Of a stretch of DNA of 64,000 nt, positions 32,435 through 41,916 are shown piece after piece. Source of the stretch: Gaetbulibacter_A sp043876815 (GTDB lineage: Bacteria; Bacteroidota; Bacteroidia; Flavobacteriales; Flavobacteriaceae); contig NZ_JBAWKA010000003.1 of NCBI RefSeq assembly GCF_043876815.1, positions 248,001 to 312,000 on the forward strand, given 5' to 3'. Position numbers and translations under genes: made by a program. The first letter of the stretch is position 1. Each line of letters opens with the position of its first letter. A model generated the notes under the pieces. The model saw only the letters and a list, made by a program, of their open reading frames with translations. It did not search any database and had not been told where the DNA came from.

Positions 32435-33670
32435 TTATATACGTAGGTAATTGCATATTTGGATGACAGCTCCTTTATTTTTATCGATAAACTGTGCGTT
32501 GGCTTGCCCGGCCTTTTTGCGATGTACGGTATTTTCAATAAGATCATCCAGGATCTCATCAAAAGTATTTTGGTTACTAATGGAAAACGTCCCGCCTGTT
32601 TTAATAAGATCATGAGCTTCAGGGAAATTTTCATAATGGGACCCTATAATAATGGGGACACCAAAAACTGCAGGCTCTAAAGTATTATGCAAACCTGTTG
32701 TTCCCAAAGCACCGCCAACATAAGCGATATCGGCATAACTGTAAATTTTCGATAGTAGTCCGATCGTATCTATCACAAAAACTCGAGTGTTTTTAAGGTC
32801 AGCGGTATCCTTATTTGAATATAATGCTACAGGTTCTTCTATACTTTCTATAAAATTTTGAATCAAATGTGATTTGATATTGTGAGGGGCAATGATGAAT
32901 TTCAGGTCTGTTGAAGGATGGGTATTAATATACTTCGCTAGAAGCGCTTCACCTTCGGGCCAAGTACTTCCCCCTACAATACAGAGTTTGTTATTTTTGA
33001 AGTTCGCAATAAAATCCAAATGATTAACCATGTCTAATTGTTTCGTAACGCGATCAAAACGTGTATCTCCGGATACCGTTATTTGCGTATAACCTATAGA
33101 TTTCAAAAGTGTTTTTGAACTTTCATTTTGGGTGAAAATATGTTCAAAAACAAACAAAGCTTTTCGCAACGGACTTCCATACCACTGGAAGTAGGTTTGA
33201 TGTTTTCTGAAGGTTGCCGAAATTAAAATCGCCCGTTTACCAAGAACCTTCATTTCATTTAAAAAATTAGGCCAAATATCGTATTTTACAAAAACAGTGA
33301 GTTCCGGATGTACCAGATTCATAAAGCTTTTAGCATTCTTTTTGGTATCAAGCGGTAAATACACCACAGCATCAGCGAGCGGCGTATTTTTTCGAATCTC
33401 GTAGCCGGAGGGCGAAAAAAAACTTAGTATAATCTTGTGGGTTTTATAGTGTTCTTTTAGTTTTTCAAAAACCGGTAAGCCTTGTTCGTATTCCCCCAGC
33501 GACGCGCAATGAAACCAAAGGGTCTTATCGTTAGCTTTGATAGTATTTTTAAGAATCTCAAAGGTCTGACGCCGGCCAATAACTCCCTTTTTGATCTTCA
33601 GATTGAATAGGGCTAGTACCTGTAAAATAAAACGGGTAAGATGGATTCCTAGATTATAAATAATATGCAC
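32435..33670 (-). CDS. waaA: Kdo transferase (3-deoxy-D-manno-octulosonic acid transferase)
   Basis: This 411-residue glycosyltransferase links Kdo to lipid A precursors at the inner membrane. An N-terminal membrane anchor (about 1-25) precedes the GT30 domain, with the catalytic Glu in CASLGEYEQGLP (near 56-67) and the nucleotide-site region YVGGALGTTGLHNTLEP (near 314-330) with its GxHNxLEP motif. Length is normal. The gene is divergent from the aminotransferase-galE pair. Confidence 0.93.
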   Translation of the reverse strand: MHIIYNLGIHLTRFILQVLALFNLKIKKGVIGRRQTFEILKNTIKANDKTLWFHCASLGEYEQGLPVFEKLKEHYKTHKIILSFFSPSGYEIRKNTPLADAVVYLPLDTKKNAKSFMNLVHPELTVFVKYDIWPNFLNEMKVLGKRAILISATFRKHQTYFQWYGSPLRKALFVFEHIFTQNESSKTLLKSIGYTQITVSGDTRFDRVTKQLDMVNHLDFIANFKNNKLCIVGGSTWPEGEALLAKYINTHPSTDLKFIIAPHNIKSHLIQNFIESIEEPVALYSNKDTADLKNTRVFVIDTIGLLSKIYSYADIAYVGGALGTTGLHNTLEPAVFGVPIIIGSHYENFPEAHDLIKTGGTFSISNQNTFDEILDDLIENTVHRKKAGQANAQFIDKNKGAVIQICNYLRI

Positions 33671-33814
33671 ACTATTTTCTTTGGAGCTAAAATACAGTTC
33701 TTTGAAATAAATTCATTGGTTGGGGCTTATGAATTTTGTAATTTTGTTCTTTACGAAACCCTGCAAATACCTCAATAATAAGTCTTAAATTACGCAGGAT
33801 TTAATTTTTTTTAA

Positions 33815-34969
33815 ATGAAGAAAATACAAATGGTTGACCTTAAGGGTCAATATGAAGGTATCAAAGATGTTGTCAATCCATCCATACAAAATGTCATAGA
33901 AAATACCGCTTTTATCAATGGCCCGAAAGTTCACGAATTCCAAAAGAATTTAGAGGATTATCTTGGGGTTAAACATGTTATCCCCTGTGCCAATGGGACC
34001 GATGCTTTGCAAATAGCTATGATGGGACTAGGTTTAAAACCCGGCGATGAAGTGATCACGGCCGATTTTACCTTTGCAGCTACTGTTGAGGTGATCGCCC
34101 TTTTAGGTTTGACACCGGTGTTGGTGGATGTTAATGAAGATGATTTTAATATTAATATCGAGGCTATAAAAAAAGCCATTACGTCTAAGACCAAGGCTAT
34201 AGTTCCTGTACATTTGTTTGGGCAGTGTGCTGATATGGATGCTATTATGGCGATCGCAGAAGAACATAATTTGTTTGTTATCGAGGATAATGCACAGGCT
34301 ATTGGTGCGAATTACACCTACAAAAACGGAAACAAGACTAAAGCCGGAACCATAGGTCATGTTAGTGCAACGTCCTTTTTTCCTTCTAAAAACTTGGGTT
34401 GTTACGGCGATGGTGGTGCGATTTTTACCAATGATGATGAATTGGCTCACACCATTAGGGGGATTGTAAACCACGGGATGTATGAGCGCTATCACCACGA
34501 TGTAGTAGGTGTGAACTCACGATTAGATAGTATTCAGGCTGCAGTTTTAGATGCTAAGTTACCACATTTGAATGCTTATAATAATGCCCGTAGAACTGCT
34601 GCGAGAAAATATAATACTGCCTTTGCCGGAAAGGAAAATATCATTACACCAAAAACAGTGAATGGCTGCGAAGGTATTTGCAATACCTGCGATTGCCATG
34701 TGTTTCATCAGTATACTTTAAAGATTAAGAATGTAGACCGTGATTCGCTCGTTAAACATTTAAATGAGCAAGGTATTCCTTGTGGGGTGTATTACCCGAT
34801 TCCATTACACCTGCAAAAGGCTTATGCAGATGAACGTTACAATGAAGCGGATTTTGAGGTGACAAACCAATTGGTAAAAGAGGTGATCTCCCTACCTATG
34901 CACACCGAGCTTGACGATGAGCAAATCGAATTTATAACACAAACCATATTAAAATTTATTCATGGATAA
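33815..34969 (+). CDS. DegT/DnrJ/EryC1/StrS aminotransferase
   Basis: The 384-residue PLP enzyme resembles sugar-nucleotide aminotransferases for surface polysaccharides. Key sites: GTDALQIAM (61-69), the VIEDNAQAIGA motif with the PLP-ring Asp (near 158), and the Schiff-base lysine in FFPSKNLG (Lys192). An unusual insert carries four cysteines (C285, C289, C292, C294) just before the conserved HQY stretch. It overlaps galE by 8 bp, so the pair is co-translated. Confidence 0.9.
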   Translation: MKKIQMVDLKGQYEGIKDVVNPSIQNVIENTAFINGPKVHEFQKNLEDYLGVKHVIPCANGTDALQIAMMGLGLKPGDEVITADFTFAATVEVIALLGLTPVLVDVNEDDFNINIEAIKKAITSKTKAIVPVHLFGQCADMDAIMAIAEEHNLFVIEDNAQAIGANYTYKNGNKTKAGTIGHVSATSFFPSKNLGCYGDGGAIFTNDDELAHTIRGIVNHGMYERYHHDVVGVNSRLDSIQAAVLDAKLPHLNAYNNARRTAARKYNTAFAGKENIITPKTVNGCEGICNTCDCHVFHQYTLKIKNVDRDSLVKHLNEQGIPCGVYYPIPLHLQKAYADERYNEADFEVTNQLVKEVISLPMHTELDDEQIEFITQTILKFIHG

Positions 34970-35990
34970 AATATTAGTAACAGGCGGACTGGGCTTTATT
35001 GGCTCACATACCGTGGTTGAACTTCAAAATGAAGGCTACGAAGTAGTCATAATTGATGACTTGTCGAATTCGTCTGAGGGTGTTTTGGATGGTATTACGG
35101 CCATCACTGGGATCAAACCTATATTCGAACAGATCGATCTTAAGGAAAAAAGTCTTGTAGAGGATTTTTTCAAAAGACATAACGATATTAAAGGAGTTAT
35201 TCATTTTGCAGCCAGTAAGGCTGTTGGGGAGAGTGTTCATAAACCTTTATTGTATTATGAAAACAACATTGGTACCCTTGTTTATCTGCTTAAAGAATTA
35301 AGCAAACTTCCTGAAGCGGCTTTTATTTTTAGTTCTTCCTGTACCGTTTACGGTCAGGCTGATGAGTTACCGATCACGGAAAGTGCCCCGGTGAAAAAAG
35401 CGGAATCACCTTATGGTAATACAAAACAAATTGGTGAAGAGATTATCCAGGATACCTGTAAAGTGGCTGAAAATTTAAAGGCAATTGCCTTGCGATATTT
35501 CAACCCTGTTGGAGCACATCCATCTTGTAAAATTGGGGAATTACCTATTGGAGTACCACAAAATTTAGTGCCCTTTATAACCCAAACCGGAATTGGTTTG
35601 CGAGAACAACTTTCGGTATTTGGAGATGATTACCCAACGCCGGACGGTACTTGTATCCGTGATTATATTCATGTGGTGGATCTGGCGAAAGCCCATGTGG
35701 TAGCTTTAGAACGCTTGTTAAAACATAAAAATAAATCAGCTTATGAGACCTTTAATTTAGGAACGGGTACAGGTAGTTCGGTACTGGAAGTGATCGAGTC
35801 CTTTGAACGTGTTTCTGGTGAAAAGCTCAATTATAAAATTGTCGGCCGCCGGGAAGGTGATGTGATTGCCGCTTACGCGGATACCAAAAAAGCCAATGAA
35901 GAATTGGGTTGGAAAACCGAATTATCACTTGATGATGCGATGCTTTCTGCTTGGAAATGGGAGCAGGCGGTTAGGTCTGAAAATGAATAG
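34962..35990 (+). CDS. galE: UDP-glucose 4-epimerase
   Basis: The 342-residue short-chain dehydrogenase-like epimerase has the NAD motif GGLGFIGSH (8-16), a FSSSCTVYG strand with the catalytic Ser, and YGNTK (the YxxxK pair, near 147-151). LRYFNPVGAHPS and CIRDYIHVVDLA are typical GalE stretches. It interconverts UDP-glucose and UDP-galactose. Its ATG lies inside the aminotransferase gene, suggesting joint supply of sugar precursors for surface glycans. Confidence 0.95.
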   Translation: MDKILVTGGLGFIGSHTVVELQNEGYEVVIIDDLSNSSEGVLDGITAITGIKPIFEQIDLKEKSLVEDFFKRHNDIKGVIHFAASKAVGESVHKPLLYYENNIGTLVYLLKELSKLPEAAFIFSSSCTVYGQADELPITESAPVKKAESPYGNTKQIGEEIIQDTCKVAENLKAIALRYFNPVGAHPSCKIGELPIGVPQNLVPFITQTGIGLREQLSVFGDDYPTPDGTCIRDYIHVVDLAKAHVVALERLLKHKNKSAYETFNLGTGTGSSVLEVIESFERVSGEKLNYKIVGRREGDVIAAYADTKKANEELGWKTELSLDDAMLSAWKWEQAVRSENE

Positions 35991-36018
35991 CAAAAACACA
36001 AACTAATTTCTCTAAGAA

Positions 36019-37293
36019 ATGAAAAAATTATTCACTTTATTACTTTTAATGGGCTATTCAGCGATTGCTCAAAACACGTATATTCATTGTGGAAACCTTA
36101 TTGACACGAGATCCGGTAAGGTTTTGAAAAATAAGACCATTGTAGTTGAGGACGGAAAGATCTTGTCGGTAAATAGTGGTTTTGTCAATCCTAAAACAGA
36201 TAATGATATACTGGTTGATCTCAAGGATAAAACGGTATTGCCTGGTCTTATAGATTTGCACGTGCATTTGGAAGAAGAAAGTAATCCAAAAAAATATATT
36301 GAACGCATCACGAACAATAGAGAGGACGTTGCTCTGAGGGCGACGGTATTTGCAAAAAGAACTTTGTTGGCAGGATTCACCACGGTACGCGATTGTGGTG
36401 GTACTGGTGTTAATATTGCGGTGCGAAAAGGTATCAATAATGGCTATGTTGCGGGGCCCAGAGTATATACATCGGGCCGCATTATAGCCTCAACTGGTGG
36501 ACATGGTGATCGGTCAAACGGACGAAACCTGGAGTTGGTAGAGGATTGGGGGCCTGATAAAGGGATCGTCAATGGTGTCGCAGACGCCCGAAAAGCAGTA
36601 AGACAACGTTATAAGAATGGGGCAGACCTTATAAAGATTACCGCAACAGGCGGCGTATTGAGTCAGGCAAAGAATAGCTCTAATCCGCAATTTACCTTGG
36701 AGGAGATCACAGAAATTTGTAAGATCGCCAAAGATTACGGTATGAAAGTGGCGGCCCATGCCCATGGTGATGAGGGCATCAGGCGAGCTATTTTAGGGGG
36801 TGTAACCACGATTGAACATGGAACTCTAATGAGCGATGAAAGCATGGAATTAATGAAACAATACGGAACCTATTTTGTGCCTACCATAACCGCCGGAAAA
36901 GAGGTTGCAGAAAAGGCGAAGATCGAGGGGTTTTTTCCTGATGTTATTGTGCCCAAGGCCTTGGCTATTGGACCAAAAATTCAAAATACATTCGCACGTG
37001 CTTATAAAAAGGGCGTAAAGATTGCCTTCGGAACAGACGCTGGCGTTTTTGATCATGGTGATAATGCCCGAGAGTTCACTTATATGGTGGAAGCCGGAAT
37101 GCCTGTCATGGAAGCCATTCAATCCGCTACGATCACCGGAGCAGAGGTCTTAGATCTTGAAAATTCAATAGGCAGTATTGAGCCTGGATATTTGGCCGAT
37201 ATCATTGCCGTAAATGAGGACCCTACACAAAATGTAGAAACGCTTAAGGATGTGATTTTCGTAATGAAAGACGGTGTGATTTACAAGCAGTAA
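36019..37293 (+). CDS. Secreted amidohydrolase-family protein
   Basis: This 424-residue protein has a signal peptide (MKKLFTLLLLMGYSAIAQ) and a metal-dependent amidohydrolase domain. Metal ligands are visible as HVH in LIDLHVHLEEE (near 80), the lysine in ADLIKITATGG (near 205), HAHGDEGI (near 240), the histidine in TIEHGTL, and the Asp in AFGTDAGV (near 343). It resembles Xaa-Pro dipeptidase/imidazolonepropionase-like periplasmic enzymes; the substrate is unknown. It ends adjacent to the convergent lspA. Confidence 0.88.
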   Translation: MKKLFTLLLLMGYSAIAQNTYIHCGNLIDTRSGKVLKNKTIVVEDGKILSVNSGFVNPKTDNDILVDLKDKTVLPGLIDLHVHLEEESNPKKYIERITNNREDVALRATVFAKRTLLAGFTTVRDCGGTGVNIAVRKGINNGYVAGPRVYTSGRIIASTGGHGDRSNGRNLELVEDWGPDKGIVNGVADARKAVRQRYKNGADLIKITATGGVLSQAKNSSNPQFTLEEITEICKIAKDYGMKVAAHAHGDEGIRRAILGGVTTIEHGTLMSDESMELMKQYGTYFVPTITAGKEVAEKAKIEGFFPDVIVPKALAIGPKIQNTFARAYKKGVKIAFGTDAGVFDHGDNAREFTYMVEAGMPVMEAIQSATITGAEVLDLENSIGSIEPGYLADIIAVNEDPTQNVETLKDVIFVMKDGVIYKQ

Positions 37294-37818
37294 TCAGGAT
37301 GCTTCAGGCTTAGATTTATCTTTTTTGAAACTTAGTACCATTAAGATGATCATCCCCGTGGTTACAGATAGGTCCGCCATATTAAAAATGCCGGTACGTA
37401 CCAAATCCGTTATTTTTATATAAAAGAAATCAGTTACTGAACCATACATAAAGCGATCGAATACATTGGCAATTCCCCCACCAATGATGCTGGAAAAAGC
37501 AAATAGGGACCAATAATTAAGTTCCTTGTCCTTTAAGATATAACGAAATACAAAACCAAGAACAATAACGGGGAGGATAAGTAAAAGTGCGATTCGCATA
37601 GGCTCACTGAGATCGCTACCCATACCCAAAAAGGCACCTTCGTTTTCTACATTCATTAAGGTGAAATAAGATCCAATGAGGGAAATTTGCTCCCCGGGAT
37701 TGGTGTCTGTTCGAGCACCAACATAATGGCGTACTAATGCTTTAGAGATTTGGTCAACGGCTATAGTAAGCGTGATGATTAAAAAAATAAAACGGTTACG
37801 CTTGGAAAGTAACTTCAT
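37294..37818 (-). CDS. lspA: Lipoprotein signal peptidase (signal peptidase II)
   Basis: From ATG 37818 the 174-residue protein has four membrane helices and both catalytic aspartates, in IANVFDRFMYG and FNMADLSVTTG. It cleaves prolipoprotein signals after lipid attachment. An upstream TTG at 37833 would overlap fabD; ATG 37818 leaves a 4-bp gap. It is co-directional with fabD. Confidence 0.95.
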   Translation of the reverse strand: MKLLSKRNRFIFLIITLTIAVDQISKALVRHYVGARTDTNPGEQISLIGSYFTLMNVENEGAFLGMGSDLSEPMRIALLLILPVIVLGFVFRYILKDKELNYWSLFAFSSIIGGGIANVFDRFMYGSVTDFFYIKITDLVRTGIFNMADLSVTTGMIILMVLSFKKDKSKPEAS

Positions 37819-37822
37819 ATGA

Positions 37823-38710
37823 TTATTGCTCAAGAGTTGCGGACGTCGTTTCGGCAGAACGATCTATTTTTTTAACCAGACCCTGCAATACTTTTCCGGG
37901 ACCAACTTCGATAAAAAGACTGGCGCCATCAGCGATCATGCTTTGCACAGATTGGGTCCAACGCACAGGTGCTGTTAACTGTGAGATCAAATTTCCTTTG
38001 ATTTCCGCAACATCGGTTACCGCACTAGCCGTTACGTTTTGATAGATCGGACAGTTTGGTACATTGAAACTGGTATTCTCAATAGCTGCTGCTAATTCTT
38101 GTCTTGCCGGTTCCATCATAGGGGAGTGGAAAGCACCACCAACGGGTAGGACCAAGGCACGACGCGCTCCAGCTTCGGTTAGGGCTTCGCAAGCTTTATT
38201 TACAGCTTCTACTTCACCCGAGATTACCAATTGTCCTGGACAATTGTAGTTTGCGGCAACCACAACACCTGGAGTTTCATCACATATTTTTTCCACCACA
38301 GCATCATCTAAACCCAATACTGCAGCCATTGTACTAGGTTGCCTCTCACAGGCTTTTTGCATGGCTTGCGCACGTTTCGAAACCAGTTTTAGACCATCTT
38401 CAAAAGTTAATGCACCGCTAGCAACTAAAGCTGAAAATTCACCTAAAGAGTGCCCTGCAACCATATCCGGTTTAAAGGAATCTCCAAGTGTTTTGGCTAA
38501 GATCACGGAGTGTAAAAAGATGGCCGGTTGTGTTACTTTAGTTTCTTTAAGATCTTCGGCAGATCCTTCAAACATAATGTCTGTAATATTAAATCCTAAA
38601 ATCTTATTAGCCTCCTCAAATAATTCTTGTGCTAATGGGGAATTCTCGTAGAGATCCAGGCCCATACCTGAAAATTGTGCCCCTTGACCGGGAAATATAT
38701 ATGCATTCAT
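37823..38710 (-). CDS. fabD: Malonyl-CoA:ACP transacylase
   Basis: The 295-residue enzyme loads malonyl groups on acyl carrier protein for fatty acid synthesis. It starts MNAYIFPGQGAQFSGMG, has the nucleophile Ser88 in AGHSLGEFSALV and the catalytic His in PVGGAFHSPMM (near 197). ATG 38710 is chosen as the FPGQGAQ start; an in-frame ATG at 38728 adds six residues. It precedes lspA by 4 bp. Confidence 0.96.
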   Translation of the reverse strand: MNAYIFPGQGAQFSGMGLDLYENSPLAQELFEEANKILGFNITDIMFEGSAEDLKETKVTQPAIFLHSVILAKTLGDSFKPDMVAGHSLGEFSALVASGALTFEDGLKLVSKRAQAMQKACERQPSTMAAVLGLDDAVVEKICDETPGVVVAANYNCPGQLVISGEVEAVNKACEALTEAGARRALVLPVGGAFHSPMMEPARQELAAAIENTSFNVPNCPIYQNVTASAVTDVAEIKGNLISQLTAPVRWTQSVQSMIADGASLFIEVGPGKVLQGLVKKIDRSAETTSATLEQ

Positions 38711-38752
38711 GTGTTTCAAATTTGTCATGCAAAAATAGAAATAAAAATAGAA

Positions 38753-40309
38753 CTAAGCGTTATGAACTGCAGCTTCTGCACAGCGCTCTCCATCCATGGC
38801 AGCAGAGACAATGCCTCCGGCATAACCGGCACCTTCTCCACAAGGGTATAAGTTTGTAATCACGGTATGTTCCAGTGTAACGTTTCGGGGTATCGATACA
38901 GGTGATGAGGTTCTCGATTCCACACCTACAATATTGGCCTCTTCGGTGTAGTACCCGTTCATTTTTCGGCCAAAGGCCTCAAAACCTTTACGTAATCGGC
39001 TACCGATCAATTTAGGTAATAAGGAATGTAATGGCGCCGATCGTAATCCGGGTTGATAGGAACAGTCATTTAACTGATTAGACAGGCGACCTTCAACAAA
39101 ATCGGTAAGACGCTGCGCAGGGGCAGTCTGGTTTCTGCCACCGGCGGTAAATGCCAGACGTTCCAGATCTTTTTGGTATTCCAGAGCTTTTAGCGGGCCA
39201 AAGGCTTCATATTTATAAAGGTCTTTTTCGGCATCTATTTCCACTACGACCCCTGAATTTGCAAAAATATTGTTGCGTTTCGAAGGCGACATCCCATTCA
39301 CTACAACCTCACCGGGAGCTGTAGCTGCCGGAACGATAAAACCGCCGGGGCACATGCAAAAGGAATACACGCCTTTGCCATTAACCTGTTCGACTAAACT
39401 ATAGGCCGCCGCAGGGAGTAAGTCACTTCGTTTGTCGGAACAATGATATTGTATACTGTCAATGATATGTTGTGGATGTTCTACACGAACTCCCATGGCA
39501 AAGGACTTCGCGGCGATAACTACCTGCTTTCTTTCGAGCATGTAAAAAATGTCTCTGGCCGAATGCCCTGTTGCGAGGATCACTTTTTCTACGGCCATTT
39601 CGGTCGCCTCATTTAATTGTATCGCGGTTATCTTTTTATTTTTTATAGTGAAATCAGTGACGCGTGTCTCAAAATGAATCTCTCCTCCGTATTTAAGAAT
39701 GGTCTCCCGAATATTCTGAACCACTTTAGGTAATTTGTTCGTGCCGATGTGTGGATGGGCATCAATGAGGATCTGTTCAGTGGCACCGTGATATACTAGG
39801 TTTTCAAAAATACGTCGTACATCACCGCGTTTTAAGCTTCGCGTGTATAATTTTCCATCGCTATAGGTTCCGGCACCACCCTCGCCAAAGCAATAATTTG
39901 AATCTTCGTTTACGATATGATCCTGATTGATAGCTTTGAGGTCCCTTCGTCGGTCCCGTACATTTTTACCGCGTTCTAAAACAATAGGTTTAAAACCTAA
40001 TTCAATACATCGTAGGGCTGCATACATACCGGCCGGACCAAATCCGATGATATGAATAGGTTTGGCTTTCGAAACATCTTTATATTCAAAAATATAGTTT
40101 GAAACTTCGGGTGGGTTTTCATTGATATAAACCGCGATCTTATAATTGAAAACTATATGTGGTGTCCGGGCATCGATAGATTTCCGAAGGACTTTTACGG
40201 CATTTATATCCTTGGTTTTGACGCCCAATTTTTGAGCGGCTTTTGCTTTTAAATTACCGCTTTGAGCTTCTTCTTCCAGAGAAATACGAAGTTGTAAATT
40301 TTTGATCAT
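38753..40309 (-). CDS. FAD-dependent dehydrogenase (COG2509 type)
   Basis: This 518-residue flavoprotein has an N-terminal alpha/beta domain (about 1-80) with a KAAQKLGVKTKDI helix, then a dinucleotide-binding motif IIGFGPAGMYAAL (near 91-103) and VLERG (near 114). GEGGAGTYSDGKLYTR (near 143) and the C-terminal CGEGAGYAGGIVSAAMDG (near 492) are characteristic of the uncharacterised COG2509 dehydrogenases. Cytosolic; substrate unknown. Confidence 0.85.
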   Translation of the reverse strand: MIKNLQLRISLEEEAQSGNLKAKAAQKLGVKTKDINAVKVLRKSIDARTPHIVFNYKIAVYINENPPEVSNYIFEYKDVSKAKPIHIIGFGPAGMYAALRCIELGFKPIVLERGKNVRDRRRDLKAINQDHIVNEDSNYCFGEGGAGTYSDGKLYTRSLKRGDVRRIFENLVYHGATEQILIDAHPHIGTNKLPKVVQNIRETILKYGGEIHFETRVTDFTIKNKKITAIQLNEATEMAVEKVILATGHSARDIFYMLERKQVVIAAKSFAMGVRVEHPQHIIDSIQYHCSDKRSDLLPAAAYSLVEQVNGKGVYSFCMCPGGFIVPAATAPGEVVVNGMSPSKRNNIFANSGVVVEIDAEKDLYKYEAFGPLKALEYQKDLERLAFTAGGRNQTAPAQRLTDFVEGRLSNQLNDCSYQPGLRSAPLHSLLPKLIGSRLRKGFEAFGRKMNGYYTEEANIVGVESRTSSPVSIPRNVTLEHTVITNLYPCGEGAGYAGGIVSAAMDGERCAEAAVHNA

Positions 40310-40354
40310 TCAGAAATGAGTTAAGCTGACTACCGCTTTATATATTAAGTAAAT

Positions 40355-41266
40355 TTAGGCCCGTTCGTAAGTGATAAATGAATAATCGAATCCGTTTTTT
40401 GCATCCTTCTTAACTAATTGTCTTCCTGTTTCCTTCCAAAGCGAGCCGTCAATTTCCGGAAAAAATGTATCTGCCTCAAAAGTGGCATGTACTCGAGTTA
40501 GTTCAATCTTGTCCGCTAATACCATGGCTTGTTTGTATATTTGACCACCTCCAATAATAAAAGGTTGTTCATCGTCCTTCACATTAGCAATTGCTTCGTT
40601 AAGACTGTTCACAACAATAACCCCTTCAGGAACCTTATAATCTTTTTGATTTGTGATCACGATGTGGGTTCTGTTAGGTAAAGGTTTTGGAAAACTTTCA
40701 AAGGTCTTTCTGCCCATTAGAATATGGTGCCCCATGGTGAGTCGTTTAAAACGCTGCAAATCATCAGGTAAATCCCAGATCAATTTATTGTCTTTACCCA
40801 GTGCATTGTTTTCGGCCGCAGCCGCAATAATGGTCAGTTCACTTTTTTTTTTAGAGGAGTCATCATTTTCAAGAACCTCCTTATCAGCTTTTAGTGTTAC
40901 TTCTTTTTCAACTTTGGTCCTTAATTTATCAATGCGTTTTTCTTGTTTGGCCACGAGTTTTTCCAATTGATTTTTCTCCCAAGACTTCCCCATAAAACGA
41001 TGCGTAATAAAAACATTGAAGGTATGGTACATTAGAAAGAAAAGCCAAATGGTAATGGCAATAACAAACCACTCGACACCGAATATGGTAAAATCCTTAC
41101 CAACACCAAAAACGATATTAGCCAGGATAAAAAATAATGAGCCTATCAAAAATACGACAAAATGAGCGTATAGCTGCTTTTTTTGTCGAATGCGTTTTTG
41201 AGCGGTTTCAATGAGCTCCAACTGCTCTTTATCGATGTGTGAATCTGTTTTATTCTTAGTAAACAT
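40355..41266 (-). CDS. folA: Dihydrofolate reductase fused to an N-terminal 2TM domain
   Basis: The 303-residue protein has two parts. Residues 1-95 are a 2TM domain with helices at about 33-53 and 62-84. A charged coiled linker (about 97-140) follows. Residues 144-303 are dihydrofolate reductase: LTIIAAAAENNALGKDNKL, WDLPDDLQRFKRLT with the catalytic acid at Asp169, HHILMGRKTFESFPKPLPNR, and FIIGGGQIYKQA. DHFR makes tetrahydrofolate, which thymidylate synthase (41917-42741) consumes as dihydrofolate donor. Classic DHFR is soluble and about 160 residues, so this one is membrane-tethered. Confidence 0.9.
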   Translation of the reverse strand: MFTKNKTDSHIDKEQLELIETAQKRIRQKKQLYAHFVVFLIGSLFFILANIVFGVGKDFTIFGVEWFVIAITIWLFFLMYHTFNVFITHRFMGKSWEKNQLEKLVAKQEKRIDKLRTKVEKEVTLKADKEVLENDDSSKKKSELTIIAAAAENNALGKDNKLIWDLPDDLQRFKRLTMGHHILMGRKTFESFPKPLPNRTHIVITNQKDYKVPEGVIVVNSLNEAIANVKDDEQPFIIGGGQIYKQAMVLADKIELTRVHATFEADTFFPEIDGSLWKETGRQLVKKDAKNGFDYSFITYERA

Positions 41267-41563
41267 GGTATAAAAATCTTAGGGTAAAGTTAATGTTTTT
41301 TTAGGGATAATTTAGGGCTTTTAAATGCCTAAAAATTAGTATTTTGCCGAAAACGTTTGCGAGGAATTTTGAGCTAAAAATGGGCTATTTTGGTATTATT
41401 AAGGTTGTTAATCTTGTAAATTTAATAGGCTATTTTTTCCAACAGTATAATTATGGTAAAGGCATATTAAGAAATTGATAATTCTTTAGCCTAAACCATT
41501 AATTCGCTGCTTACTATGCTGTAACTTTTATACCTTAGCACTATCAAACAATACATTTTTATT

Positions 41564-41860
41564 ATGGCTATTAAAAAACAATATTTGAAGAGCAAACCTA
41601 TTTGTAAGGTGACTTTTTCCATAGATGCTGAAGATGCAAAGAAAGTTTCTGTTGTTGGAAGTTTTAACGATTGGAATGCTAAAAAAGCACCTTTAAAGAA
41701 ATTAAAGAACGGTACTTTTAAAGGTACTGTAGACTTAGAGAAAGATAACACCTATGAATTTAAGTACATCGTTGACGGCGCTTACTTAAATGATGATAGT
41801 GCCGATTCGTATGCATGGAATGACTATGCCGGTACTGAAAATAGTGTGGTAACGGTTTAA
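41564..41860 (+). CDS. Stand-alone glycogen-binding/CBM48-type domain protein
   Basis: The 98-residue protein is one isoamylase-N/AMPK-type carbohydrate-binding module. CKVTFSIDAEDAKKVSVVGS is followed by FNDWNAKKAPLKKLKNGTF and YEFKYIVDGAYLND, with the carbohydrate-stacking Trp in FNDWN and the conserved Lys/Gly positions. No catalytic part or signal is present. It may bind glycogen or regulate an enzyme. It has a strong terminator and a 297-bp upstream gap in which I see no other gene. Confidence 0.88.
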   Translation: MAIKKQYLKSKPICKVTFSIDAEDAKKVSVVGSFNDWNAKKAPLKKLKNGTFKGTVDLEKDNTYEFKYIVDGAYLNDDSADSYAWNDYAGTENSVVTV

Positions 41861-41883
41861 GTAAAATAAATCTAAGAAAAATT

Positions 41884-41914
41884 AAAAAGCTTTCCTGTTT
41901 CGGGAAAGCTTTTT
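41884..41914. terminator. Bidirectional intrinsic terminator
   Basis: A perfect 12-bp stem, AAAAAGCTTTCC (41884-41895) with GGAAAGCTTTTT (41903-41914) and a 7-nt loop, sits between the CBM48 gene and the convergent thyA, whose stop is three bases away. Confidence 0.88.
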
Positions 41915-41916
41915 CT

